A stretch of DNA of 64,000 nt from Domibacillus iocasae (lineage in GTDB: Bacteria; Bacillota; Bacilli; Bacillales; Domibacillaceae). Numbering within the stretch: position 1 is the first letter of the stretch; the number at the start of each line of letters is the position of its first letter. The position numbers were made by a program, and so were the translations under genes. Shown in pieces: positions 1-7,567 of this stretch. The stretch spans positions 372,001-436,000 of the forward strand of contig NZ_MAMP01000022.1 of NCBI RefSeq assembly GCF_001750285.1, read 5' to 3'. Under the pieces are notes generated by a model. It did no database searches. It worked only from the letters and a program-made list of their open reading frames with translations, and was not told where the DNA came from.

Positions 1-2
1 CA

Positions 3-317
3 TCGACAAAAGGATGGCAGTCAAAAGCATTTACATGTTCCGCGTTAAAAAATGATGGGATCGACGACATATGGAACGTGATTAAAACGTTTCAGTCTTT
101 GACAGAAGCATCAGGGGTTATGGCAGAACGCCGGCGTAGCCAGGCGAAGGACTGGGTACACACATTAATTAGTGAGCAGATGAATCAATATTTTTATCGT
201 CATCCGTACGTCAAAAAACATCTTGCGGATTGGGAGAACAAAGCGATGGATGGTGCTGTAACGTCTGCCAAGGCAGCAGAAAAACTATTTGAAGAAGTAT
301 TTAAGCATACAAAATAA
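3..317 (+). CDS. meaB: MeaB, methylmalonyl-CoA mutase-associated GTPase (3' part only)
   Basis: The frame is open from the window edge and ends at 317, so only about the last 104 residues are present; the G1-G3 GTPase motifs lie upstream. What remains matches the end of the MeaB/ArgK family: a CSAL motif (the G5 SAK-like loop), then 'GIDDIW', then an RR-rich helical tail with W, Q and E positions that forms the dimerisation arm in this family. MeaB loads and protects adenosylcobalamin in methylmalonyl-CoA mutase. The mce and mmdA genes 2 kb downstream support this pathway. A start at GTG 78 would be internal to the domain and is not credible. Confidence 0.82.
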   Translation, partial: STKGWQSKAFTCSALKNDGIDDIWNVIKTFQSLTEASGVMAERRRSQAKDWVHTLISEQMNQYFYRHPYVKKHLADWENKAMDGAVTSAKAAEKLFEEVFKHTK

Positions 318-325
318 AAAAAGAA

Positions 326-348
326 CCAGCCGAATAAAATCCGGCTGG
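326..348. terminator. Hairpin after meaB, weak terminator
   Basis: CCAGCCG (326-332) pairs perfectly with CGGCTGG (342-348). No T tract follows on the plus strand; an A-rich run precedes it (so a T tract exists for minus-strand transcripts). It may end meaB transcription poorly or only fold the 3' end. Confidence 0.35.
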
Positions 349-521
349 CCAATACAGGGAGTTTAGGGGTATGGATCCAGTTGCCTTATTAATATACCCC
401 GTATTTTTTAAAAATAAACAATCTTTTCACCTGTTCTTAAAAAATGGCCAATCCCTTTTATTGAAATAAACGGTTTTTTCCCTTATGATTAAGCTACTAA
501 TCATAGAAGGAGAGAATAACA

Positions 522-959
522 ATGGGAATGGATTTTAATTTTTTAATGAACGATGTTGTTCGTCAAGCACGCGATGAAATTAAAGCGGCTGGTTATACAG
601 AACTTACAACACCCGAAGAAGTCGATACAGTATTAAACGAAAAAGGAACAACACTTGTGATGGTGAATTCTGTCTGTGGCTGCGCTGGCGGTATTGCACG
701 CCCCGCAGCGGCCCACGCCATTCATTATGATAAGCGCCCGGATCGTTTAGTAACTGTGTTCGCAGGGCAGGATAAAGATGCGACAGCACAGGCACGCAGC
801 TTTTTCACAGGCTATCCGCCATCCTCACCATCTTTTGCATTAATTAAAGATGGACAGGTTCAGGCCATGGTGGAACGCCATGAAATTGAAGGACATCACC
901 CGATGTCTGTCGTTGAACATCTGCAAACACTTTTCGATCAGCACTGTGAAGAAGTGTAA
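522..959 (+). CDS. brxB: Bacilliredoxin BrxB/YphP family
   Basis: 145 residues, the normal size of the BrxA/BrxB (YphP/YqiW, DUF1094) family. The family's C-G-C active site is at Cys52-Gly53-Cys54 inside 'NSVCGCAGG'. The protein removes bacillithiol from S-bacillithiolated proteins; bacillithiol disulfide is then reduced by YpdA, which is also encoded in this window at 47683. The start ATG has an AGAAGGAGAG site 7 nt upstream. It is monocistronic, with a strong terminator at 971. Position between meaB and the yqjA homologue matches B. subtilis yqiW (BrxB) better than yphP (BrxA). Confidence 0.9.
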   Translation: MGMDFNFLMNDVVRQARDEIKAAGYTELTTPEEVDTVLNEKGTTLVMVNSVCGCAGGIARPAAAHAIHYDKRPDRLVTVFAGQDKDATAQARSFFTGYPPSSPSFALIKDGQVQAMVERHEIEGHHPMSVVEHLQTLFDQHCEEV

Positions 960-970
960 AGATGACCTGA

Positions 971-1000
971 AGCCCTGCCGCACGCGGCGGGGCTTTCTTT
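971..1000 (+). terminator. brxB terminator
   Basis: AGCCCTGCCG (971-980) pairs with CGGCGGGGCT (985-994), one G-T pair, loop CACG, followed by TTCTTT. Confidence 0.85.
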
Positions 1001-1033
1001 AATTCAGAAGAGAGAAAGTATATGGTTTTGGAT

Positions 1034-1160
1034 GTTGTCCAGCTTCAGGCGCCATTGGCTCGCGTTCATAAGCCAAGCCCTTCTGGAGGCAAAAAGCGCC
1101 TCCGCCAGTGCACGTCTTATGCTGGTCGCCGATCAGCGGGCGCCTTCCGCTTTCCTAATT
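1034..1160. repeat. Structured Bacillus intergenic repeat
   Basis: This block has nested inverted segments: AGGCGCC (1048-1054) against GGCGCCT near 1139-1145, CATAAG (1067-1072) against CTTATG (1116-1121), and an inner hairpin around GGAGGC/GCGCCTCC. From memory it resembles a dispersed intergenic repeat common in Bacillus genomes that begins TGTCCAGCTCCAGCGCC and ends CGCTTCCGCTTTTC. A 16-nt piece of its left end recurs at 34730-34745 with one mismatch. It abuts the ribosome site of the next gene, so it lies in that gene's 5' untranslated region. Confidence 0.6.
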
Positions 1161-1173
1161 CGAGGTGAAAAGA

Positions 1174-2160
1174 ATGATAAAAATCGGGTATCGAACGGCC
1201 AAAACGGCAATCGGCATAGCGGTTTCCATTTTAATCGCGGAATGGATCGGTCTTCATAATGCCGCTTCGGCCGGCATCATTGCTATTCTTTGCATTCAAA
1301 ACACAAAACAGCAGTCGCTGAAAGCTTCATGGACACGGCTTGTGGCAGGGGTGGTCGCACTTTTTTACTCAGCTTTGTTTTTTGAACTGCTGTCCTACCA
1401 TGCCGTTGTAATTGGTCTCATCTTAATTGTATTTATTCCGACGACAGTAGCGCTTAAAACGCAGGAAGGCATCGTATCAAGCACTGTTCTCATTTTACAT
1501 ATGTATGCTGCAAAAGAATTGTCGACGGCAATCATTTTAAATGAAATAGGTCTGGTCGTTATCGGAGTTGGTGTTGCACTCGTATTGAATTCCTACATGC
1601 CGAGTGTGGAAAATGAACTTTTGAAAATGCAGCAGCAAACAGAAAAACTGTTTGAACGTATTTTGAAGGAAATTACGGCGTATTTACGGACAAACGACCA
1701 TAGCTGGGATGGAAAAGAATTAACCGAAACAGCAGACTTGCTTAAAAAAGCAAAATCGCTTGCCTATAAAGACGTTCAAAACCATTTTACCCGCCATAAC
1801 AGCCTGTTTTATCAATATTTTACGATGCGTGAAAAGCAGTTTGAAATTATTGAGCGGCTCATTTCCGTTGTTATTTCCATTTCACATCGGCCGGAACAGG
1901 CCGAAATGATTGCGGAATTTATGGAAGAAGTAAAAGAGAATATTCATCCAGGCAATACAGCCAAGCTGCATTTAAGCCATTTAAACGACTTGAAGCGGGA
2001 GTTTGAAGAGATGCCGCTGCCGAAAACACGTGAAGAATTTGAAGCGCGTGCGGCCCTGTTGCAGTTTGTCCGTGAAATGGAGCGGTATTTGCTTATCAAA
2101 GCACGGTTTCGGGGCATGAAAAAAAGAGCAGCAAAGAAGTGCCGCCCTTCTGTTACATAA
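1174..2160 (+). CDS. yqjA: Aromatic acid exporter family membrane protein (YqjA-like)
   Basis: 328 residues. The N-terminal ~140 residues are a run of hydrophobic helices typical of the ArAE_1 (DUF939) domain, and the remaining ~190 residues are a hydrophilic, helical C-terminal domain as in B. subtilis YqjA. The family is assigned to efflux of aromatic acids, but substrates of the Bacillus members are unknown. I chose ATG 1174 because CGAGGTG lies 6 nt upstream; the in-frame GTG at 1165 sits inside that site. It is followed by a convergent miniprotein gene that overlaps its last 8 bases. Confidence 0.75.
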   Translation: MIKIGYRTAKTAIGIAVSILIAEWIGLHNAASAGIIAILCIQNTKQQSLKASWTRLVAGVVALFYSALFFELLSYHAVVIGLILIVFIPTTVALKTQEGIVSSTVLILHMYAAKELSTAIILNEIGLVVIGVGVALVLNSYMPSVENELLKMQQQTEKLFERILKEITAYLRTNDHSWDGKELTETADLLKKAKSLAYKDVQNHFTRHNSLFYQYFTMREKQFEIIERLISVVISISHRPEQAEMIAEFMEEVKENIHPGNTAKLHLSHLNDLKREFEEMPLPKTREEFEARAALLQFVREMERYLLIKARFRGMKKRAAKKCRPSVT

Positions 2161-2248
2161 ACATTGTCAAGCCAAACAGTAATGTTGAAATTAACATCGT
2201 GAACAGCATTAAATACACAATGATCTTTTGAAATGTTTTATTGCGCAT
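2153..2248 (-). CDS. prli42: 31-residue membrane miniprotein, Prli42-like
   Basis: Starts ATG (2248-2246) behind a strong AAAGGAGAG site (minus strand, 5-6 nt upstream). The peptide begins MRNKTFQKII, followed by one hydrophobic segment (residues ~9-31) ending GLTMFM. A short basic N-tail plus one membrane helix is the form of Prli42, the stressosome-anchoring miniprotein described in Listeria and annotated in many Bacilli. Its stop overlaps the end of yqjA, convergently. The identity is from memory of the family; the ribosome site and the clean hydrophobic frame are what the sequence shows. Confidence 0.65.
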   Translation of the reverse strand: MRNKTFQKIIVYLMLFTMLISTLLFGLTMFM

Positions 2249-2384
2249 GAAACTCTCCTTTAGGGGTTGTTATAAACTATTGTAACGGCATTTCAGCGGA
2301 TTATCAACTGACTCATTGCAGAGCAAGTACTATTTGTGTCAAAGAAAGGACAGCATACATATTTTCTTCAAAGGGGATGGAGAG

Positions 2385-2795
2385 ATGAAAAAAGTAGATC
2401 ATATCGGCATTGCCGTTGTATCACTGCAAGAATCGCTCGTTTTGTACACAGAACAGCTTGGCATGATACATATGAAAACTGAAATGGTAGCGTCTCAAGG
2501 GGTGACGGTGGCATTCCTTGACGCCGGCAATATCAAATTGGAATTGCTAGAACCGACTGGTCCGGACAGCCCGGTGTCCAAATTTATTGAAAAACGGGGC
2601 CAGGGGATCCATCATATTGCGTATAAAGTAGAAGATATTGAAGAGCGGATTGCTGAAATAAAAGATAAAGGTATTCAAATGATTAATGATGTCCCAAAAC
2701 CGGGTGCAGGCGGGGCAAGTGTTGCATTCATGCATCCGAAATCAACAGGCGGCGTGTTAATGGAACTGTGTGAAAAAAAGGAGGAAATATTGTGA
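2385..2795 (+). CDS. mce: Methylmalonyl-CoA epimerase
   Basis: 136 residues, a two-module VOC (glyoxalase-fold) protein. Metal ligands of the family are visible: His in 'DHIGIAV' near the start, Glu in 'IKLELLEP', His in 'GIHHIAY', and Glu in 'VLMELCE' at the end. It interconverts (S)- and (R)-methylmalonyl-CoA between the carboxylase and B12-dependent mutase steps. ATG 2385 has GGGATGGAGAG upstream and fits family length; the upstream in-frame ATG at 2316 would add 23 unrelated residues. Its stop overlaps the GTG start of mmdA by 4 nt, so the two are co-translated. Confidence 0.9.
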   Translation: MKKVDHIGIAVVSLQESLVLYTEQLGMIHMKTEMVASQGVTVAFLDAGNIKLELLEPTGPDSPVSKFIEKRGQGIHHIAYKVEDIEERIAEIKDKGIQMINDVPKPGAGGASVAFMHPKSTGGVLMELCEKKEEIL

Positions 2796-4342
2796 CGGAT
2801 ATTTTTGACAGCATTCATGAATTGCAGGACAGAAGACGGGAAGTGGAACTCGGCGGCGGTGACGAACGAATTGACAAGCAGCATGAAAAAGGAAAGTTAA
2901 CCGCACGTGAACGGATTGAATTGCTTATTGACGAGGGGACATTTGTTGAGTTAAACCCATTTATGGAGCACCGGAATACGGATTTTGGACTGGACGGAGT
3001 AAAGGGGCCTGGAGACGGAGTCGTCACGGGTTACGGAAAAGTAAATGGCCGGCCAATTTATTTGTTTTCGCAAGATTTTACTGTTTTTGGCGGTGCGCTC
3101 GGTGAAATGCATGCGCAAAAAATTGCCAACGTCATGGACTTGGCTGCGAAAAATGGCGCGCCTTTTATTGGCTTGAATGATTCAGGCGGAGCCCGCATTC
3201 AAGAAGGGGTGTTGTCTCTTGACGGGTATGGCCATATTTTTTACCGGAATGCCATTTATTCAGGAGTCATTCCACAAATTTCGGTTATTTTAGGTCCATG
3301 TGCAGGCGGAGCGGTTTATTCGCCGGCGATTACCGATTTTGTGTTTATGGTCGATAAAACAAGCCAGATGTTTATTACTGGTCCAAAAGTGATTGAAACC
3401 GTCACTGGTGAGAAAATTTCAGCAGAGGACTTAGGCGGCTCGAAAGTACATAATACAGTAAGCGGCAATGCACATTTTCGTGGAAGCTCAGAAGAAGAAG
3501 TGATCGAAATGGTCCGGGGGCTTTTGTCTTATTTGCCGCAGAATAATGAACAAAAAACGCCGGTAGTTCAAGCGGGTGATGAAAGCGATTACCTAGAAGA
3601 CATTACGGACGTTGTACCATTTGACGGGCTGCGTCCATATGATGTCCGCAAGGTGGTTGAACAAGTAGTAGATGAAGATTCATTTATGGAAGTGCAAAAA
3701 GAATTCGCCAAAAATATTGTCGTTGGTTTTGCGCGCGTCAAAGGGGAAACGGTGGGCCTTGTGTGCAACCAGCCGAAATTTATGGCGGGGGGTCTTGATA
3801 TTGATTCATCGGACAAAGCAGCCCGGTTTATCCGTTTTTGCGATTCATTTAACATTCCGCTGATTACGTTTGAAGATGTTTCCGGTTTTTTCCCGGGGGT
3901 GAAGCAGGAACTTGGCGGCATCATCCGTCACGGAGCCAAAATTTTATATGCATACTCGGAAGCGACCGTACCGAAAATAACCGTTATTTTACGAAAAGCG
4001 TACGGCGGCGCTTACGTGGCACTTAATTCGAAATCGATTGGCGCGGACCTTGTTTTTTCATGGCCAAATGCTGAAATTGCCGTGATGGGCCCTCAAGGAG
4101 CGGCGAATATTATTTTTGCGCGTGATATTGCGTCAAGTGACGATCCAGAAGCGACTCGTGCAGCGAAGATTGAAGAGTACCGTGAGAAATTCGCTAATCC
4201 GTATGTTGCAGCAGCGCGTGGCATGGTTGATGATGTCATCGATCCGCGTGAAACACGCATTAAAATCATTCAGGCACTTGAGATGATGCGGACGAAAAAA
4301 GAAGAACGGCCAAAGAAAAAACACGGAAACATTCCATTATAA
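2792..4342 (+). CDS. mmdA: Acyl-CoA carboxylase carboxyltransferase beta subunit (MmdA/PccB, YqjD)
   Basis: 516 residues, the full length of the family, with two crotonase-like carboxyltransferase halves. The N half has 'SGGARIQEG' (131-139) and 'GPCAGGAVYSPA' (168-179), the C half 'DVSGFFPGVKQE' and 'AYGGAYVA', which form the acyl-CoA and biotin pockets. It moves a carboxyl group between biotin and propionyl-/methylmalonyl-CoA. It starts at GTG 2792 with GAAAAAAAGGAGG upstream inside mce. No biotin carboxylase or biotin carrier gene is next to it, as in B. subtilis, so partners must come from elsewhere. A terminator follows. Confidence 0.9.
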   Translation: MTDIFDSIHELQDRRREVELGGGDERIDKQHEKGKLTARERIELLIDEGTFVELNPFMEHRNTDFGLDGVKGPGDGVVTGYGKVNGRPIYLFSQDFTVFGGALGEMHAQKIANVMDLAAKNGAPFIGLNDSGGARIQEGVLSLDGYGHIFYRNAIYSGVIPQISVILGPCAGGAVYSPAITDFVFMVDKTSQMFITGPKVIETVTGEKISAEDLGGSKVHNTVSGNAHFRGSSEEEVIEMVRGLLSYLPQNNEQKTPVVQAGDESDYLEDITDVVPFDGLRPYDVRKVVEQVVDEDSFMEVQKEFAKNIVVGFARVKGETVGLVCNQPKFMAGGLDIDSSDKAARFIRFCDSFNIPLITFEDVSGFFPGVKQELGGIIRHGAKILYAYSEATVPKITVILRKAYGGAYVALNSKSIGADLVFSWPNAEIAVMGPQGAANIIFARDIASSDDPEATRAAKIEEYREKFANPYVAAARGMVDDVIDPRETRIKIIQALEMMRTKKEERPKKKHGNIPL

Positions 4343-4351
4343 GAGGCAGCG

Positions 4352-4386
4352 GCCGGAAGCATAATCGCTTCCGGCTGATTTTTTGG
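4352..4386 (+). terminator. mce-mmdA terminator
   Basis: GCCGGAAGC (4352-4360) pairs with GCTTCCGGC (4367-4375), followed by TGATTTTTT. Confidence 0.9.
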
Positions 4387-4432
4387 GTTAAAACGTTTAT
4401 AATTGAATAGGCAGAAAATTTGGAGGTGCAGC

Positions 4433-5551
4433 GTGGTTAATGAAGAGCGTTTATTGAATGAATTTTTAGAACTCGTTCAAATTGATTCCGAAACGAAACA
4501 TGAACAAACGATTGCCAAAACGTTAACAGAGAAATTTACTGCGCTTGGCGTCCTCGTATATGAAGACGACGCGGCAGCGAAAACAGGCCATGGAGCCGGC
4601 AATTTAATTTGCACATTACCGGGCAATAAACCGGGCGTCGATCCGATTTACTTTACGTCGCATATGGATACGGTTGTACCAGCCACTGGCGTAAAACCCG
4701 TCGTAGAAGAAGGCATTGTGAAAACAGACGGGACGACAATCTTGGGTGCCGATGACAAAGCGGGACTGGCTGCGATGTTTGAGATGATCCGCCAGCTGAG
4801 AGAGAGAAACATTCAGCATGGAGAGGTTCAATTTATTATTACAGTCGGTGAAGAATCCGGACTCGTCGGTGCAAAGGCACTCGATTCATCGCTTATTAAG
4901 GCGAAATATGGATTTGCGCTCGACAGTGACGGTGATGTCGGCAATATTATTATCGCTGCACCGACACAGGCAAAAGTGACAGCGCATGTGTACGGAAAAA
5001 CAGCACATGCCGGCGTCGCACCGGAAAAAGGCGTTTCCGCAATTACGATGGCAGCAAAATCAATTTCCCGCATGCCGCTTGGCCGGATTGATGCGGAAAC
5101 AACGGCAAACATTGGCCGTTTTGAAGGCGGAAAAGCGACCAATATTGTGTGTGACTACGTACAGATTTTAGCGGAAGCCCGTTCGCTTGAACCCGCCAAA
5201 ATGGATAAGCAGACGGCGAAGATGAAAGCCGCATTTGAAGAAGTGGCTGCCGAAATGGGCGGACGTGCAGAAGTTGAAATCGAGGTTATGTATCCGGGCT
5301 TTAAATTTGGGGCGGAGGATCATGTTGTCAAAGTAGCCCAAAGGGCGGCAGCGAAAATCGGCCGTCCATCTGAGCTATTAACGAGCGGTGGCGGAAGTGA
5401 TGCCAATGTTATTGCCGGTTTTGGCATTCCGACGGTAAACCTCGCAGTTGGATATGAAGACATTCACACGGTTAATGAAAAAATGCCGGTTAAAGAACTT
5501 GTGAAACTGGCTGAAATGGCAACAGCGATTGTGGAAATTGTCGCAGAGTAA
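4433..5551 (+). CDS. yqjE: PepT-like tripeptidase, M20 metallopeptidase (YqjE)
   Basis: 372 residues. M20 di-zinc ligands are visible: H77-x-D79 in 'SHMDT', D107 in 'GADDKAG', E140-E141 in 'VGEESG', D in 'ALDSDGD', and a C-terminal His in 'DIHTVNE'. The family removes N-terminal residues from tripeptides. GTG 4433 is chosen as start because TTGGAGGTG lies 5 nt upstream and the length then equals B. subtilis YqjE; the earlier ATG at 4403 has no site. It follows a terminator, so it is a separate unit, 30 nt ahead of gndA. Confidence 0.86.
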   Translation: MVNEERLLNEFLELVQIDSETKHEQTIAKTLTEKFTALGVLVYEDDAAAKTGHGAGNLICTLPGNKPGVDPIYFTSHMDTVVPATGVKPVVEEGIVKTDGTTILGADDKAGLAAMFEMIRQLRERNIQHGEVQFIITVGEESGLVGAKALDSSLIKAKYGFALDSDGDVGNIIIAAPTQAKVTAHVYGKTAHAGVAPEKGVSAITMAAKSISRMPLGRIDAETTANIGRFEGGKATNIVCDYVQILAEARSLEPAKMDKQTAKMKAAFEEVAAEMGGRAEVEIEVMYPGFKFGAEDHVVKVAQRAAAKIGRPSELLTSGGGSDANVIAGFGIPTVNLAVGYEDIHTVNEKMPVKELVKLAEMATAIVEIVAE

Positions 5552-5581
5552 AAAACAGCAGAGAAAGTAGGACGTACGTTT

Positions 5582-6991
5582 ATGACAAAGCAGCAAATTG
5601 GTGTAGTGGGACTTGCCGTAATGGGCAAAAATTTAGCGTGGAACATTGAAAGCCGCGGTTATACTGTTTCGGTTTTTAACCGTTCACCGGAAAAAACGGA
5701 TGAAATGGTAAAAGAAAGCGTGGGCAAAAACATTGTCCCGACATATTCGGTAGAAGAGTTTGTGGCATCACTTGAAGTGCCGCGCAAAGTCCTGCTTATG
5801 GTTAAAGCGGGGGAAGCAACGGATAAAACAATTGATTCATTGAAGCCTTATTTAGAAAAAGGCGATATTATTATTGATGGCGGCAACACGTTCTTTAAAG
5901 ATACGCAGCGCCGCAACACAGAGCTTGCTGAGCTTGGCTTCCACTTTATCGGCACAGGCGTTTCAGGCGGGGAAGAAGGGGCACTAACAGGTCCTTCGAT
6001 CATGCCAGGCGGGCAGAAAGAAGCTTATGAGCTTGTTGCTCCGATTTTAAAAGACATTTCAGCAAAAGTGGAGGGTGAAGCATGCTGCACATATATCGGC
6101 GGTGACGGAGCCGGCCATTATGTGAAAATGGTTCATAATGGAATCGAATATGGAGATATGCAATTAATTGCAGAAGCATATTCTCTTTTGAAAAATGTGC
6201 TCGGCTTGTCAGCAGAAGAGCTTCACCACGTGTTTTCTGACTGGAATAAAGGCGAACTTGACAGCTACCTGATCGAAATTACAGCGGACATTTTCACGAA
6301 AAAAGACAGCGAGACAGGCAAGCCGCTTGTCGATTTGATCTTGGATGAAGCCGCACAAAAAGGAACGGGTAAATGGACAAGTCAGAGCGCGCTTGACCTT
6401 GGTGTCCCACTTCCGCTTATTACCGAGTCTGTCTTTGCCCGCTTTATTTCTGCATTGAAAGAAGAGCGTGTAAAAGCAGCTGATGTCTTAAACGGTCCTG
6501 AACGCACGTTTGACGGCGACCGCGACGCGTTTATTGAATCAGTCCGCCGGGCGCTTTATATGGGCAAAATTTGCTCATATGCGCAAGGTTTCGCTCAAAT
6601 GAGATCTGCGTCTGAAGAATACGGCTGGGACTTGAAATACGGTGACATCGCCATGATTTTCCGTGGCGGCTGCATCATTCGTGCCCAGTTCCTGCAAAAA
6701 ATTAAAGAAGCATACGATCGCAATGCCGCACTTGATAACCTGCTTCTTGACCCTTATTTCAGCGAAATTACAAATGAGTATCATTCCGCACTTCGCGAAA
6801 CGGTTTCAAATGCTGTTTTGAATGGAGTACCAGTACCGACATTATCTTCTGCAATGGCCTACTATGACAGCTATCGCAGTGCTGTGCTGCCAGCCAACTT
6901 AATTCAAGCGCAACGTGACTATTTCGGGGCCCACACATATCGTCGTTTGGATAAAGAAGGCACATTTCACACAGAGTGGATGGAGAAGTAA
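5582..6991 (+). CDS. gndA: 6-phosphogluconate dehydrogenase, NADP+, decarboxylating
   Basis: 469 residues, full length. The N-terminal Rossmann motif '[10 protein letters not shown]' (10-19) is followed by the NADP-selecting 'NRSPEKT' loop; the catalytic stretch '[16 protein letters not shown]' and the family signature 'KGTGKWTSQ' are intact. It makes ribulose 5-phosphate and NADPH in the oxidative pentose phosphate pathway. Start ATG 5582 is 31 nt after yqjE. The other oxidative-branch gene, zwf, lies 3.5 kb downstream facing it; in B. subtilis they are near neighbours, so the interval is an insertion here. Confidence 0.95.
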   Translation: MTKQQIGVVGLAVMGKNLAWNIESRGYTVSVFNRSPEKTDEMVKESVGKNIVPTYSVEEFVASLEVPRKVLLMVKAGEATDKTIDSLKPYLEKGDIIIDGGNTFFKDTQRRNTELAELGFHFIGTGVSGGEEGALTGPSIMPGGQKEAYELVAPILKDISAKVEGEACCTYIGGDGAGHYVKMVHNGIEYGDMQLIAEAYSLLKNVLGLSAEELHHVFSDWNKGELDSYLIEITADIFTKKDSETGKPLVDLILDEAAQKGTGKWTSQSALDLGVPLPLITESVFARFISALKEERVKAADVLNGPERTFDGDRDAFIESVRRALYMGKICSYAQGFAQMRSASEEYGWDLKYGDIAMIFRGGCIIRAQFLQKIKEAYDRNAALDNLLLDPYFSEITNEYHSALRETVSNAVLNGVPVPTLSSAMAYYDSYRSAVLPANLIQAQRDYFGAHTYRRLDKEGTFHTEWMEK

Positions 6992-7150
6992 TTAAGAATT
7001 TATTTTACAATTAATGATACAGAAGAGTGAAGAACCTTTTAATATCAATGATTTGTGCCGCTATATTGGATTAGTACAGTTTATACTCAAATCGGCTAAT
7101 ACAGCCTTTTGGGTGGTGAATGAGCGGCAAACTTTATTAAAGCACAAGAA

Positions 7151-7177
7151 AAGCACCGTTTTGCGCGGTGCTTTTTT
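7151..7177 (+). terminator. gndA terminator
   Basis: AAGCACCG (7151-7158) pairs with CGGTGCTT (7166-7173), then TTTTT. It lies 160 nt after the gndA stop. Confidence 0.85.
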
Positions 7178-7185
7178 ATTATACC

Positions 7186-7264
7186 GTTAAAACAAAGTTT
7201 AACCGTTTGTAATAAAGTTTTACTGTTTTGAAGAAAGTTGAATTGCTTATAAAAAACATGAACC
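7186..7264. repeat. Degenerate tandem repeat, four ~20-bp units
   Basis: Units begin at 7186, 7205, 7225 and 7245 (19, 20, 20 and 20 nt). Each starts G-T-T or G-C-T-T and ends in an AA-CC/TT-like tetranucleotide. The core AAAGTT recurs at 7194, 7214 and 7234, exactly 20 bp apart; the fourth unit is more diverged. Confidence 0.6.
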
Positions 7265-7567
7265 GAAATAACTTAGCTTAATAAAGAAAGGTTTTCGGTT
7301 TTTATAGTTGTACTAAAGGGGCAGGTTAGTGTTATAAGAAATTGAGCTGGTTCGTCATAGTTAAAAGCATTAGAAGAAGTAGGAAAAGTATTAACTCGTT
7401 CTTTTGCAGCAGCTGGATTTCGCTGGAACATCAATAAAATGTAAGGGATTTCCTGAGAAATTTAAAACAAATACATGTTTTTATTAATCAAATATATTAA
7501 AATAGGAGAAAATGCCCGGATATTAGAATCGCTTTAAAGTATCCAGTTAGCGATAAAGGAGTTTGTC

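Larger units (their letters stand above)
6992..7567. other. AT-rich intergenic region between gndA and the kinase gene
   Basis: 576 nt without a credible gene. It contains the gndA terminator (7151-7177) and a 79-bp tandem repeat (7186-7264). A 27-codon open stretch at 7361-7443 has coding-like flavour but no start and no ribosome site. Base composition is visibly more AT-rich than the flanking core genes, consistent with the left part of an accessory insert. Confidence 0.6.

Noticed and set aside
1032-1259. 75-codon open frame at the start of yqjA
   Set aside because: It overlaps the structured repeat and the first part of yqjA in another frame; no protein features.
7361-7443. 27-codon open stretch that looks protein-like (KALEEVGKVLTRSF...)
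   Set aside because: A stop lies directly before it, there is no start codon or ribosome site, and I cannot place it in a family. It may be a gene relic but evidence is too thin.
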